A DNA stretch of 46,378 nt from Selaginella moellendorffii. Taxonomy: Eukaryota > Streptophyta > Lycopodiopsida > Selaginellales > Selaginellaceae. Each line of letters begins with the position of its first letter. Position 1 is the stretch's first letter. The position numbers were made by a program, and so were the translations under genes. Positions 33,002-43,500 of the stretch are shown in pieces. The notes beneath the pieces were generated by a model. The model made no database searches. It was not told where the DNA came from and saw only the letters and a program-made list of their open reading frames with translations. The stretch spans positions 1,333,502-1,379,879 of the forward strand of contig NW_003314313.1 of the NCBI RefSeq assembly GCF_000143415.4, in the 5' to 3' direction.

Positions 33002-33014
33002 AAGGGGGGGAGAG
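33002..33014 (+). promoter_or_regulatory. Polypurine tract of T
   Basis: AAGGGGGGGAGAG directly before the 3' LTR; the expected primer for plus-strand DNA synthesis. Identical in E1 and E3. Confidence 0.92.
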
Positions 33015-33932
33015 TGTCGCGAACGTGACTTTGGGTATCGAAAGATACTTGTCGACCGGTCCTTACGGATACTCTTTCCTTACTGCCATGACGGCAGGAG
33101 ATCGGTACAGTTGGATCCCTTTAGTAGCCCCTCTTGTGCTAGTGGAGTTAACTGGGCATTCCGAGTGTACTTAGACCGGACGAGCATAAGGACGGAATTC
33201 CTACGTGCTATTAGCTAAGCATACTTAGCCCGGTAAGGAGTTCCCGTCTCGTTATGTCTTGCACTGGCTAGTGACAAGAACCCTCGCGTATTGAGACTAG
33301 TCCCTCAATATCGCTGGATGATAGCTTACCGTGTCTGCCAAACACCCTCGCTATCACGCCCTTTGTGTTGGTCTCATTTCGGTCCCAAATGCTATTTATG
33401 GAAAGTGTCTAGATTAGCTTATTTGGCATATCTACGGAATGTAGAGATCGGCCTGAACACAATGGTGTTTGTCGCGTGTCCAAATTCGCAATCTAAGGAC
33501 ATTCCATATTTAGTAAGTTTCGAGCTTGTCCCAGAGACTAACTCCTGGTACTAAGGGAGGCTTGGGGTGAAAGCCCAAAGCGTGTGTTCCTCAAGGGGGG
33601 GGGGCTATGGGGGGTTCCAAATGTATAGTAGGGATAGTGGTTGGATGCATGTCCGACCACCTGAGACATTAGTTTGGCTCCCGCTGGGCTGTGTCGCTCC
33701 TTGTTCTGCGTCCGGCTTGGGTCTAAGCCCAAGCTCCACGCTGCTCTAGTCGGTGGAGTACCCTCCTTCTCGCATTAGGCCACCGGTATGCCAAAATTGT
33801 GCCAGACTCCGTCTGACACCATTTTGCGTGCAGGTGCTGGATACGGGGAGTTGGTGCTCGTGGGATTGTACCGGACCCTCGTTTCGTAGTGCAACGGGCT
33901 TGGAGTTCGGCTCCAAATTCAGGTGCGCTACA
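33015..33932 (+). repeat. T 3' LTR (918 bp)
   Basis: Same length and ends as 26569-27486. The terminal hairpin TTGGAG-TTCGG-CTCCAA lies at 33900-33916, 16 bases before the end. Confidence 0.97.
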
Positions 33933-33937
33933 TTAAG
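33933..33937 (+). repeat. TSD TTAAG, right of T
   Basis: Second copy of the 5-bp target duplication. Confidence 0.95.
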
Positions 33938-35195
33938 TGACTAAAGTAGAATGGAAAAATTAGTCTCTTACAGTTAGATATACCCTTACAAGGGATAAAT
34001 TGCTTATGTGGCGATATAGTGAGTCAATGTCGTGAAAGGAAATGCTCATTGTCAAGGAGACCATCATTGGGATACCCAAACACCCTAGAACACTAGGAGG
34101 TGGTGTTTAGTGTTGCAAGGGCAATAGATAAGGCCCAAGGGACTAACTCCCTCGCGAATGATGGATGGAAGGTGCTATCCAAATGTCCAAGGTTGCGGAG
34201 ATGGGAGAAGACTGTCTACCCGAATTGGACAAAGCCAAAAATGGAATTTTGGGAAAGCTAGTGATGGGCATGTAAGGGCCCATAAGCAACAACGTTAATC
34301 CCGGTGTGTGGGATTATAAGGTGAGCATACCTGGATTGAGGAACCACTCCCTAAGCTGTCGGGTAGGTTCATCCCCAAGAATACTTGCTAAGGCATGGTA
34401 GAAAGTGCAAAGCTATCCTCCTAGTTTGGAGGTGAATAACCGAAGGAAAGGTGTGAAGCCAAGAAACAAGTAGTAAGGGGATAGAATAGAACCATAGGAA
34501 TCGAAGGGCATGACCAAGGCTGGTTATGTTAACTGGGAGTGGAGAATCAAGTGGGGGCTCGAGGGTGTTGTTGCTAGCAACCGTGATGCCATGGAAAGTC
34601 TAAAATATGGAGTTGTCCATGTTAGACTATATGGCAACTAAAAAGCTTGCGTAAAGGGAGGCCTTAGCAAGCTAAGGGACAGAGTTCCTTCAAAAGTTCC
34701 TAAAAACGATTCTAGGTAGCTTAGTACCTGGAAAGGCCAAGTGTAAATGGTTCATGGAACGCACAAAATCAGAGTGGCACAGCAGAAGTGTGGTCTTGAA
34801 GCTTGCTATGAGGCAAGGCTATCAAGGTTAGGGAAGTAGTTCCCGAGTGTTCAAAGAGAGGGCTTTGAATGAAAGTTGATGGTCAAGGACTTCCGCGCTT
34901 ATGCAGGAACCATGTTACAGTGGCCAAAAGACTTGCCAAGTGAGATTGGCAAGTCGGGGGAACAAATACCCTAGTTGAAGGTGATAACTTCAAAAAGGGT
35001 GGGCCATGGGGCCAAGCATGGAGGAGTCCATGCATGATCACAGACTTGTCAAGTGAAAGGACTTGGCAGTGTGGAGGAACTAGGTTCCTAAGCTGTGATC
35101 TGTAGCGCGCTTTAAGTATAAGTTGGTGCACTGGCGTGATGAGTCATGCCAGGCATCTAGGGTGATGCCATCCGTAGATGCATATACGGAGGTTG

Positions 35196-35235
35196 GGTTC
35201 GAGTCCCGACCCTCTAGTGCTTGGGTTCGAGTCCC
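35196..35235 (+). promoter_or_regulatory. Two Pol III B-box-like motifs (tRNA T-arm like)
   Basis: GGTTCGAGTCCC occurs at 35196-35207 and 35224-35235, fitting the tRNA B-box consensus GGTTCGANNCC. A weak A-box-like GTTGGTGCACTGG lies at about 35123. I cannot fold a tRNA here. It could be a SINE-like or tRNA-derived remnant, or chance. Confidence 0.3.
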
Positions 35236-35966
35236 AAATCGCTAGGGCGTGGTGATGGTTTGGAATATGAGGGCACTCATATTTCGGTGGTCATGGACTC
35301 TCAATGAGGAGATTGGCTTGGGCACACCGCCAAGCGGGGGATGCCCCAGAGTCGTGATACACGGTTAGATTGCTTAGAGTGAAAGCTCGGCATATCTAAC
35401 TTGAACACTTTGGTGCAAAGGGCACCAATGACGTGGTGAATGAGATGGGGACACCCAGTCTCAGTTGCTATGGATCCTTGGCCGGAAGGGTTGGCTTGGG
35501 CACATCGCCAAGTGTGGGGGATGCCCCCAGGGTCATAGTCAACAACTTAAAAGGGTCTGGAAGACCTAGTCCCTATTGGTAGACCTATTAAGGGGTCAAG
35601 ATGAGATCACTAGGTGATCTTGTGGCTAAATAAGGATAAGGTCCTTGTTTGGGCTAAGGAATAAGGTTCCTAGTTCAAAGTGTTGATTTGAACTACTGAT
35701 AATGGTGTGGCTTGGTCAAGGTGACCAAGTGGGAAGAGCACCTATGGGAAATGAGCTATGTCATGGCTATGGCATAGTAAGTCCGAGGAAAGTAGTCTCT
35801 ATAAAAGATCCAAGGGAGGGTCTCAAAAGTTGGGCCGTGGATAGAGCCCATAGCAGGAAATGTTAAAGAGACGTACTACACCCTTTGGACTTGGCAAAGT
35901 AAAGTCTTTGTTATGGAATCAAGAGGATACCTCGAGAATGAAGGTAATGATCCGATGTTGTTAGGT

Positions 35967-37110
35967 TGTCGCGAATGTGACTTCAGGTATCGAAAGTTAC
36001 CTGTCGGCTAGTCCTTACGGACACTCTTACCTTACTGCCACGATGGCAGGAGGTCGGTATTGCTGGTTCCCTTTATTAGCCCCTCTTGTTCAAGTGTTAG
36101 TTTACTGGGCTTAGCACCTGTACTTAGCCAGATGGACATAAGGTAGGAACTCCTATGTGTTTCTAGCTGAGCATACTCGGCCTGGCTTTTAGTTCTCTTT
36201 TGCTCTGTCTTGCACTGGCTTGACAAGAACCCTCGCGTATTGAGATTGGTCCCTCAATATCGCTACATGATAGCTTACCGTGTCTGCCAAACACCCTCGC
36301 TATCATGCCCTTTGTGTTAGTCTCATTTTGGTCCCAAATGCTATTTATGGAAAGTGTCCAGATTTGCTCATTTGGCATATCTACGGAATGTAGAGATTGG
36401 CCTGAACACAATGGTGTTTGTCCCGTGTCCAAATTCGCAATCTAAGGACATTCCATATTTAGTAAGTTTCGAGCTTGTCCCAGAGACTAACTCTTGATAC
36501 TAAGGGAGGCTTGGGGTGAAAGCCCAAAGCGTGTGTTCCTCAAGGGGGGGGGGCTATGGGGGGTTCCAAATGTATAGTAGGGATAGTGGGTAGGTCGGGC
36601 ATGGCCGACCAACCTGAGGCATAGTCTAGCTCCCGCTTGCGTGCCTGTCCTTGTTCTGCGTCCGGCTTGGGTCTAAGCCCAAGTTCCATTCCATGCTAGT
36701 TGGTGGAGTACCCATATCCTCACGTTAGGCCACCGGTATGCCGAAATAGTGCCAGACTCCATTTGGCTCCGTTTTGCGTGCTGGTCCTGGCATTGGTATG
36801 CTGGTTGCTCCAGGACTGTTCCAAGTCGCTCCGGGCTCCTGTCCCTTCGCTCCTTGGGCTATATGCTCGGGAGTTGCTCCGTGGTCCGGTTTCATCACTC
36901 CTTGGCGTCACGCTTGGGAGTTTGGCACCGTTCCTTCGTTCAGTGGCTCAAGGCCCTGAACCTCGGGTTCCTATGGACATGTGGCACGGACACGTGGTAT
37001 GTGACACGTGGCATCTATCACGTGGCACAAAGAGGGTTTAGGTTCCGCTTCGTGGTGTTATCCTATGGTAAATCACCATAGGATAAAGGGTCAAAACCAC
37101 GTGCGCTACA
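35967..37110 (+). repeat. Solo LTR of family A (1144 bp) with TSD TAGGT
   Basis: TGTCGCGAATGTGAC to GCGCTACA, flanked by TAGGT at 35962-35966 and 37111-37115. The paralogous B copy at 16961-16975 lacks it and shows the joined flanks. A lone LTR with matching TSDs is the usual product of LTR-LTR recombination deleting the interior. Confidence 0.93.
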
Positions 37111-37767
37111 TAGGTGCAACAATCAAAGATAGGAGCAAAAGACTAATGGCTAAGAAAAGAGCCATGGGAATCATGGGAAAGAAACCAAATGGCAAAGTTA
37201 GGCCGAGAACACTAACGTGTTGGGTGCTGACGGATTGTGGGAAGGGAAATGGACTTCCAAGGATAGATTCCCAAGTGCTCCAATTTGGCGAAGTAAAAGC
37301 TCCCAGTAAGGAGCGGCAAAGTAGCCAAAGGGTAGGGTCGTGAACAGCCCTAGCACAAATAATGATAATTGGAATGTAGTGCCAATGGTGGCACAAAATA
37401 GAAAAGAGGATGATGGTGCCCTCGAGTAGAGAACTCCCTAGGATGGGGAAGCGGAGTTGCACAAAAGGTGCAAAGCAAGGTGTTGGAGATACCTAGGAAA
37501 TTGACTTCAAGAAGTCAAAATTAAAAGTTCCAAAGTGCAAAGGTTATATCAATGGGAACTAAGACTACTCGAGTATGAGTAGTGGGAATTGAGTTAGAGA
37601 AGATGTCTCTAATAGGTTTAGCAAGAACTAAACCAATAAAAGGGAGCAAACCACCCAAAGTGGTCGAATAAGTCTCCATGTTGGAAAGACTATGCTCCTT
37701 AGAGGATGGGCAAGGCGTGGTTTACCGTTCAATGAGGATATCGAACTTCGTCTATGGGTGGTGGAGT
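37111..37767 (+). mobile_element. Family B internal region, copy 2, part 3
   Basis: Continues the B interior after the solo LTR and matches about 16966-17698 at roughly 90%, with a shortening just before the LTR. The pre-LTR hairpin is degraded here (TTCAATG-AGGA-TATCGAA). No gene. Confidence 0.6.
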
Positions 37768-38894
37768 TGTGAGACACAAAATCCTTAGGCCCCAAAGTGG
37801 AGCCGGAAAGGGTGCCACGTGGTAGTGGCCGAAGCGAAAGCCAAACGAGCATAACACGTTTGGACTAAAAGCTCCGACTTGAGAGGTCGAGAGTGGGAGT
37901 GGAACTCCCAACAAAGTGCTCGAGGAACAAGCACGAAGCAAGCAATAAGCGAGGCTCCAAAACGGGACACAAAAGGACCGAGACGGAGTCCGAGATGGAG
38001 TCCGAGATGGACCGAGACAGAGTCCGAGATGGAGTCCGAGATGGAGTCCGAGATGGAGTCCGAGATGGACCGAGATGGAGTCTGAGATGGAGTCCGAGAT
38101 GGAGTCCGAAGTGGAGTCCGAGATGGACCGAGATGGAGTCCGAGATGGAGTCCGAGATGGAGTCCGAGATGGAGTCCGAAGTGGAGTCCGAGATGGACGG
38201 AGATGGAGTCCGAGATGGAGTCCGAGATGGAGCTGAGATGGAGTCCGAGACCGGGACCGTGACTGAGACCGGGACTGAGACCGAGACCGAGACCAGGACC
38301 GAGACCGAGACCGAGGCGAAGGCCGAGACTGAGTCCGAGTTTGAGTCCGAGTCCGAGTCCGAGTCCGAGTCTGAGTCCGAGTCCGAGTCCGAGTCCGAGT
38401 ACGAGTCCGAGTCCGAGTTCGAGTCCGAGTTCGAGTCTGAGAGGGTGAAAGCCCAAAGCGTTCGTCTCCCAGACCTTGGGGGGTTTGGTGAGCTCCAAAA
38501 GTATAGAAAGGGGGAGGACTGCAGTGGAGCTAGTTTGGCCAGGAAAGCCCAGTTTGGCCCGGACCCAGTGTTGGGTGATGAACTGACCACTGGGAAGTCC
38601 AAGACTAGAGTGAATACGGACCGACAAGCGGGGTAGCTTGATGAAGTGTTCAAGAGCTTGAACTCGAAGCTTGAACTCGGACTGGGACAAATAGCCAAAA
38701 GCTGTTGTCCCAGAAAGAGGAGGGACTTTCTTACCTGTAGGATGATGGGTGGGGAGTGGAGGCTCTCGGGCAGCTGGGGTTGAACTGCGGCTGCCCAGCT
38801 CTGCTTCCCATACAAACGAGAGTTGGCTCGCTTGCCAGGGTCACGTCGTGGCGCTTCGATGGCTCCCCTTGTGTGCCTCACCTTGTGGGCTTCC
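37768..38894 (+). repeat. Family B LTR, copy 2 (3' part differs from copy 1)
   Basis: Starts TGTGAGACAC like 17699 and follows copy 1 until about 38655 (GAAGTGTTCAAGAGC). After that the two are unrelated: this copy continues with repeated (C)TTGAACTCG phrases and a CTGGGACAA/TTGTCCCAG inverted repeat, then meets E4 at 38895. The true LTR end is not resolved. Confidence 0.5.
37979..38441 (+). repeat. Hexamer minisatellite in B LTR copy 2
   Basis: Same kind of array as 17929-18480: GAGTCCGAGATG units with GGACCGAGATG variants, then GAGACC, then GAGTCC. The unit order is conserved but unit numbers and variants differ, so the array evolves by slippage or unequal exchange. Confidence 0.93.
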
Positions 38895-40041
38895 TGTAGC
38901 GCACGTGGTTTTGACCCTTTATCCTATGGTGATTTACCATAGGATAACACCACGAAGCGGAACCTAAACCCTCTTTGTGCCACGTGACAGATGCCACGTG
39001 TCACATGCCACGTGTCCATGCCACGTGTTCATAGGAACCCGAGGTTTAGGGCCTTGGGCCACTGAACGAAGGAACGGTGCCAAACTCCCAAGCATGACGC
39101 CAAGGAGTGATGAAACCGGACCACGGAGCAACTCCCGAGCATATAGCCCAAGGAGCGAAGGGACAGGGGCCCAGAGCGACTTGGAACAGTCCTAGAGCAA
39201 CCAGCATCCCAATGCCAGGACCAGCACGCAAAACGGAGCCAAACGGAGTCTGGCGCTATTTCGGCATACCGGTGGCCTAACGCGAGGATATGGGTACTCC
39301 ACCAACTAGCATGGAATGGAACTTGGGCTTAGACCCAAGCCGGACGCAGAACAAGGACAGGCACGCAAGCGGGAGCTAGACTATGCCTCAGGTTGGTCGG
39401 CCATGCCCGACCTACCCACTATCCCTACTATACATTTGGAACCCCCCACAGCCCCCCCCCCCTTGAGGAACACACGCTTTGGGCTTTCACCCCAAGCCTC
39501 CCTTAGTATCAGGAGTTAGTCTCTGGGACAAACTCGAAACTTACTAAATATGGAATGTCCTTAGAATGCGAATTTGGACACGGGACGAACACCATTGTGT
39601 TCAGGCCGACCTCTACATTCCGTAAATGTGCCAAATGAGTGAATCTAAACACTTTCCATAAATAGCATTTGGGACCGAAATGAGACTAACACAAAGGGCA
39701 TGATAGCGAGGGTGTTTGGCAGACACGGTAAGCTATCATGTAGCGATATTGAGGGACCAATCTCAATACGCGAGGGTTCTTGTCAAGCCAGTGCAAGACA
39801 GAGCAAAAGAGAACTAAAAAGCCAGGCCAAGTATGCTTGGCTGAATAGACACTTAGGAATTCCGTCCTTATGCTCATCCGGCCAAGTACAGATGCAAAGT
39901 CCAGTTTACTAACACTTGAACAAGAGGGGCTGATAAAGGGTCCAGCAATACCGACCTCCTGCCATCGTGGCAGTAAGGAAAGAGTGTCCGTAAGGATTGG
40001 TCGACAGGTAACTTTCGATACCCGAAGTCACATTCGCGACA
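38895..40041 (-). repeat. E4 3' LTR (A-I subtype, 1147 bp)
   Basis: Ends TGTAGCGC (38895) and CGCGACA (40041). Its U3 is almost the same as in LTR 548-1693. Confidence 0.9.
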
Positions 40042-40567
40042 CTCTCCCCCCCTTGGGGAAGATCGACGTCCTCGTCGATGCATACTCGAGTCTAGAATAC
40101 CGCCAAGGAAACAACTCCAGAAAAAGTTCACGGTACTCACACTATGTGAGAAATGCACCAACTTAAATGAGTTAAGGGGGTAACCTCTTTGTCTAACGCG
40201 GATGCGCTACCAGCTCAGACACCTTCCGGCCGTCGCCGACAAGGAAATGACCAACAGAATCAGCCACCCTTGCTGCTCTGGGTGTCACCCAGCTACAAAA
40301 GTGTGATATGCCCTGCCCGCAGAGACATAGAGAGAGAAGCTAGAGGCCCCAACCCTCCTGAGCAAAGAAACCAAACCCGTCGGTAAGGTTTAGATAGACT
40401 ACTGTCAACAGGCAGTTTAGAGTTGTTTACACGGTCACGCCCTTTCACGGAACAAGGAACATCGACAGAGAGGCGGGTTATGTGACCAGTCGACAATAGC
40501 TACCCCATGACTAGAGATTTCACCATGCACACGAAGTGCCGAAGCCAGTCTGCCTATACTGGCCCAA
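40042..40567 (-). other. E4 polypurine tract, hairpin and conserved 3' domain
   Basis: Minus-strand G-tract at 40042-40055, hairpin ATCGACG-AGGA-CGTCGAT at 40063-40080, then the domain shared with T and other A elements. Confidence 0.8.
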
Positions 40568-43500
40568 ACTCAAAGATCAATATATATGGACATATCAAAG
40601 TCATAAACAATGATATCTTAGAGATTGAATTATCAGTGAATAAAGCTTAGATTAGAACACAAAAGTATTCCAAGTAAGTTATCATCCGATAAACTAGTAT
40701 TACAGTATAGGAACCACCAAGACCATTATAATTGGTAAACATAGGATTCACCATCTAACAAAATTCAATAGCAAGTATATCATCAAGGAAACTCAATGAT
40801 AAAACTTAACTACCGAAAATCGCTGATAGCATGCCAAACAACTCACAAAACACAACTCAAAGAACACAAAGTATCATTGACTAACAAGCACAATGCTCGC
40901 GAATGTATCACCCGAAGGAATAACATCCTAATCTATGAGAACTAACTCAAGCAATAATCAATAGAACAAAATGAATGTTGCAAAGCAAACAAACGCTTGT
41001 TCATATTAGCCATTACACTAGCCAATCCAAATAGATCCCAGCCAACAATACCAAGGAACTCAAGTTGCCTAAGCAAGTGTCAGCAACATCCTACTGATGT
41101 CTCAAGCCCAAGAGACCAATCCAGAGCAAACCACAATGAATATGTGGTATTGTGAAAAGCCAAAAGCCATCAAAGAGAACAATTAACTATCATGAAAGAT
41201 CGTCAATCAGCCCATCAATGTAGTGATGTATAATCATCGTTGAAGAAAGAATCTACCATCCCGAAGAATAGCAAATAATTCCAAACCAACAATAATCAAG
41301 CAAAACTTGTGATAAGGACAATCAACTACCCTAGATGATAGTCAATCATCACCAATGATTGCCAGATGCAAAAACCAACTTCAACATCGAAGCTAATGAG
41401 CCAAAATGCCTTCCCCCAACAACTTCAAACAAATGGAACAATGAGCACAAAACTCAAGAACCAAAAGCTCGAAAAAGCCTATAATTAAGTCTTGCCTAAT
41501 AATGATCACGAGTCTCATAGAAGCTAACTTCAATGCTAAAGAAGAAATCATGGTGCAACCCACAATATCTTCCTCAACACATCCATAAGCCAAACTTCAT
41601 AATGCCAAAGCTAATGAAGAGCATTTCTGCATCAATCCAAAAGCTAAGCATAACGAAGCTATGCTTAACAAGTGATCATCAAACGATCCTCCATGAATCC
41701 ATCTACAGCAAGACGTAACTCACGTCATAACAAGTACAAGGCAAATCATCAATGATCAATATATTTGAATTCAAACCCAATAACGATTCAAACTTTCCAA
41801 TATTGATCACTAACTCTTTCGCTTGTAGAGTTAGCATAGTCCACGACTGAATCACTTTTCAAGGACAAGCTTAAAGCTCAACCCTTACTAAACAAACTCA
41901 TCGAGAACACAACTAACTCAACTTGCCACTCAGTTCATTTGAATGTCAACACAGTTGCTAACTAGCAATTGCACGAATGCTAACAACACAAAGCTACAGC
42001 CAAATCATCAACACTATCTTCATCAAGACTAACGAAACTCGACATCAATCTTGCGGAGAGACATCTCATTTCACTGAAATCTCAATATCAACAATATCAA
42101 TGACAAAGCATCACTTCAATGCCATCAACACCAGGACAAAGCTAGAAGAAAGCACAAGTGAATCACCACTCAAAACTCTCCAGCAACAAAGCTAACCGAA
42201 GTCGAAGATACTTTAGTCAGTATCCAAGACCAATCCTCTAACAATACTCAATTACAGATAACACGTCATCAAGGAGTGAATCACCACATCCAAGACTCAA
42301 TGAAATCCAACACTACGGACTAAATGTAACCAAATGATATCAACAGAGGTAGAGTCGACATGTCAACATGGAAAACCCATGTATGTCTAACGACACAATC
42401 CTCCGCAACACTATTCGGTAAAGCAAGCCCACCACTACTAAATCATCATCGAGCAAAGCAAGTGTCAACGGTCTTTTTTTGACAAAGTCTACAAGTAATC
42501 ACTAGTCGCAAAGCAACTAACAATCGCCCTTCAACTTGCCTTCACAAGACCCGAACACTAACTCATGTCATCGAGTTATATACTTGTCCAACATGAATAT
42601 AATACCCCAGGTACGAGATAAAAGTTCATAGACAAGCACAAACTAAATGACCACTCGAATCCAACTCAACCGCAATAAGCTCACTAATGCATTTAGTCAA
42701 TAGCTCTGAGCATGCCTTGAAGAGGCTAGCTATGTGATCAACACTCAGTCGAAACTAAAGTGAAGACCATGAGATGGACTCATATCGGTACACAACCTCC
42801 TCATAGACAAAGCTATAGTACGGGTACCAACATCTCAACCTCAAACAACTAAGTTGGACATCACCATCCTCAGCCAAGGTGCAGGGCCACCAAGACCAAG
42901 TCAAGATCAGTGAGAGCTCACTACTCTCATAGAGTCTAACGAAATGCAAGGTGCAAACTATCACCAAGCACAACGCTACAAAAGAAAGGCACAAGGGTCA
43001 CCTTTCTTAGAAAAGCGCAACAGCCACTTTTCTACACCAACTCTAGACTCTATCCAACTCAATTGTTTTAGCCCCAAAAGTCAGCATCCCTTTCGGGCTG
43101 CATCATACAAACTACTTACTAAGATCTAAGCCAATCAAAGTCAACTCCAACCCCTTCACTAGTTTGTACTGGCTTTCAAAAATGGAATGGTTTTCGAGCA
43201 AAGTGATCAATAGATCAGCCATTGGAAAAGTCTAAGAAAATTTGTGGAAAATTTTCCATCCTAGAGAAAGAATGACTCTCAATCCAGAATTGCAAACTTT
43301 CAAGACTCAACCAACTTCCTCCTACTAACAACTCCACATAGGTTCACCTCAACAAAAATTCTCATGATCCAAAAATATGCTTAAGCATCGAACATCTTTG
43401 CCCATCTAACCGATATCCAACACCGTCATCCGCAAAGTGCAAAATGAACATCCAAGGCTTGATCACGAAGACCACATCTTCGGATATCCATATTGCATTA

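Larger units (their letters stand above)
32403..33014 (+). other. T 3' untranslated internal segment
   Basis: 612 bp between the stop and the 3' LTR. From 32484 it is homologous to the 3' domain of the non-autonomous A elements. It contains a run of 17 A followed by 4 G (32603-32623), absent from A. Confidence 0.85.
26569..33932 (+). mobile_element. T: complete autonomous Ty3/Gypsy chromovirus retrotransposon
   Basis: 7364 bp, with two 918-bp LTRs (about 3 differences: two near the LTR start, one at 27306/33752), primer site, one gag-pol frame, a 612-bp 3' untranslated internal segment, polypurine tract and TSD TTAAG. Domain order is Gag, zinc knuckle, protease, RT, RNase H, integrase, chromodomain, which is diagnostic of chromoviruses. 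The frame is uninterrupted and the LTRs are nearly identical, so it may be recently active. Confidence 0.97.
33933..35966 (+). mobile_element. Family B internal region, copy 2, part 2
   Basis: 33938-34822 is nearly identical to 15496-16380 (about 2 substitutions). 34823-35383 (561 bp) has no counterpart in copy 1. From 35384 it matches 16381 onward at about 90%. A phrase around GGGGGATGCCCC occurs twice (about 35335 and 35516), so part of the extra segment may be a local duplication. No gene is seen. Confidence 0.65.

Noticed and set aside
35190-35240. A functional tRNA gene
   Set aside because: Only T-arm-like motifs are present, twice; I could not find an acceptor stem, D-arm or anticodon arm that pair.
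42755-42994. 79-codon frame shared by E4 and E2 (8582-8821), frameshifted in E1/E3 (3725-3907)
   Set aside because: E2 and E4 differ here at about 6 bases, giving 5 amino-acid changes, so nearly all differences alter the protein. That is not the pattern of a selected coding sequence.
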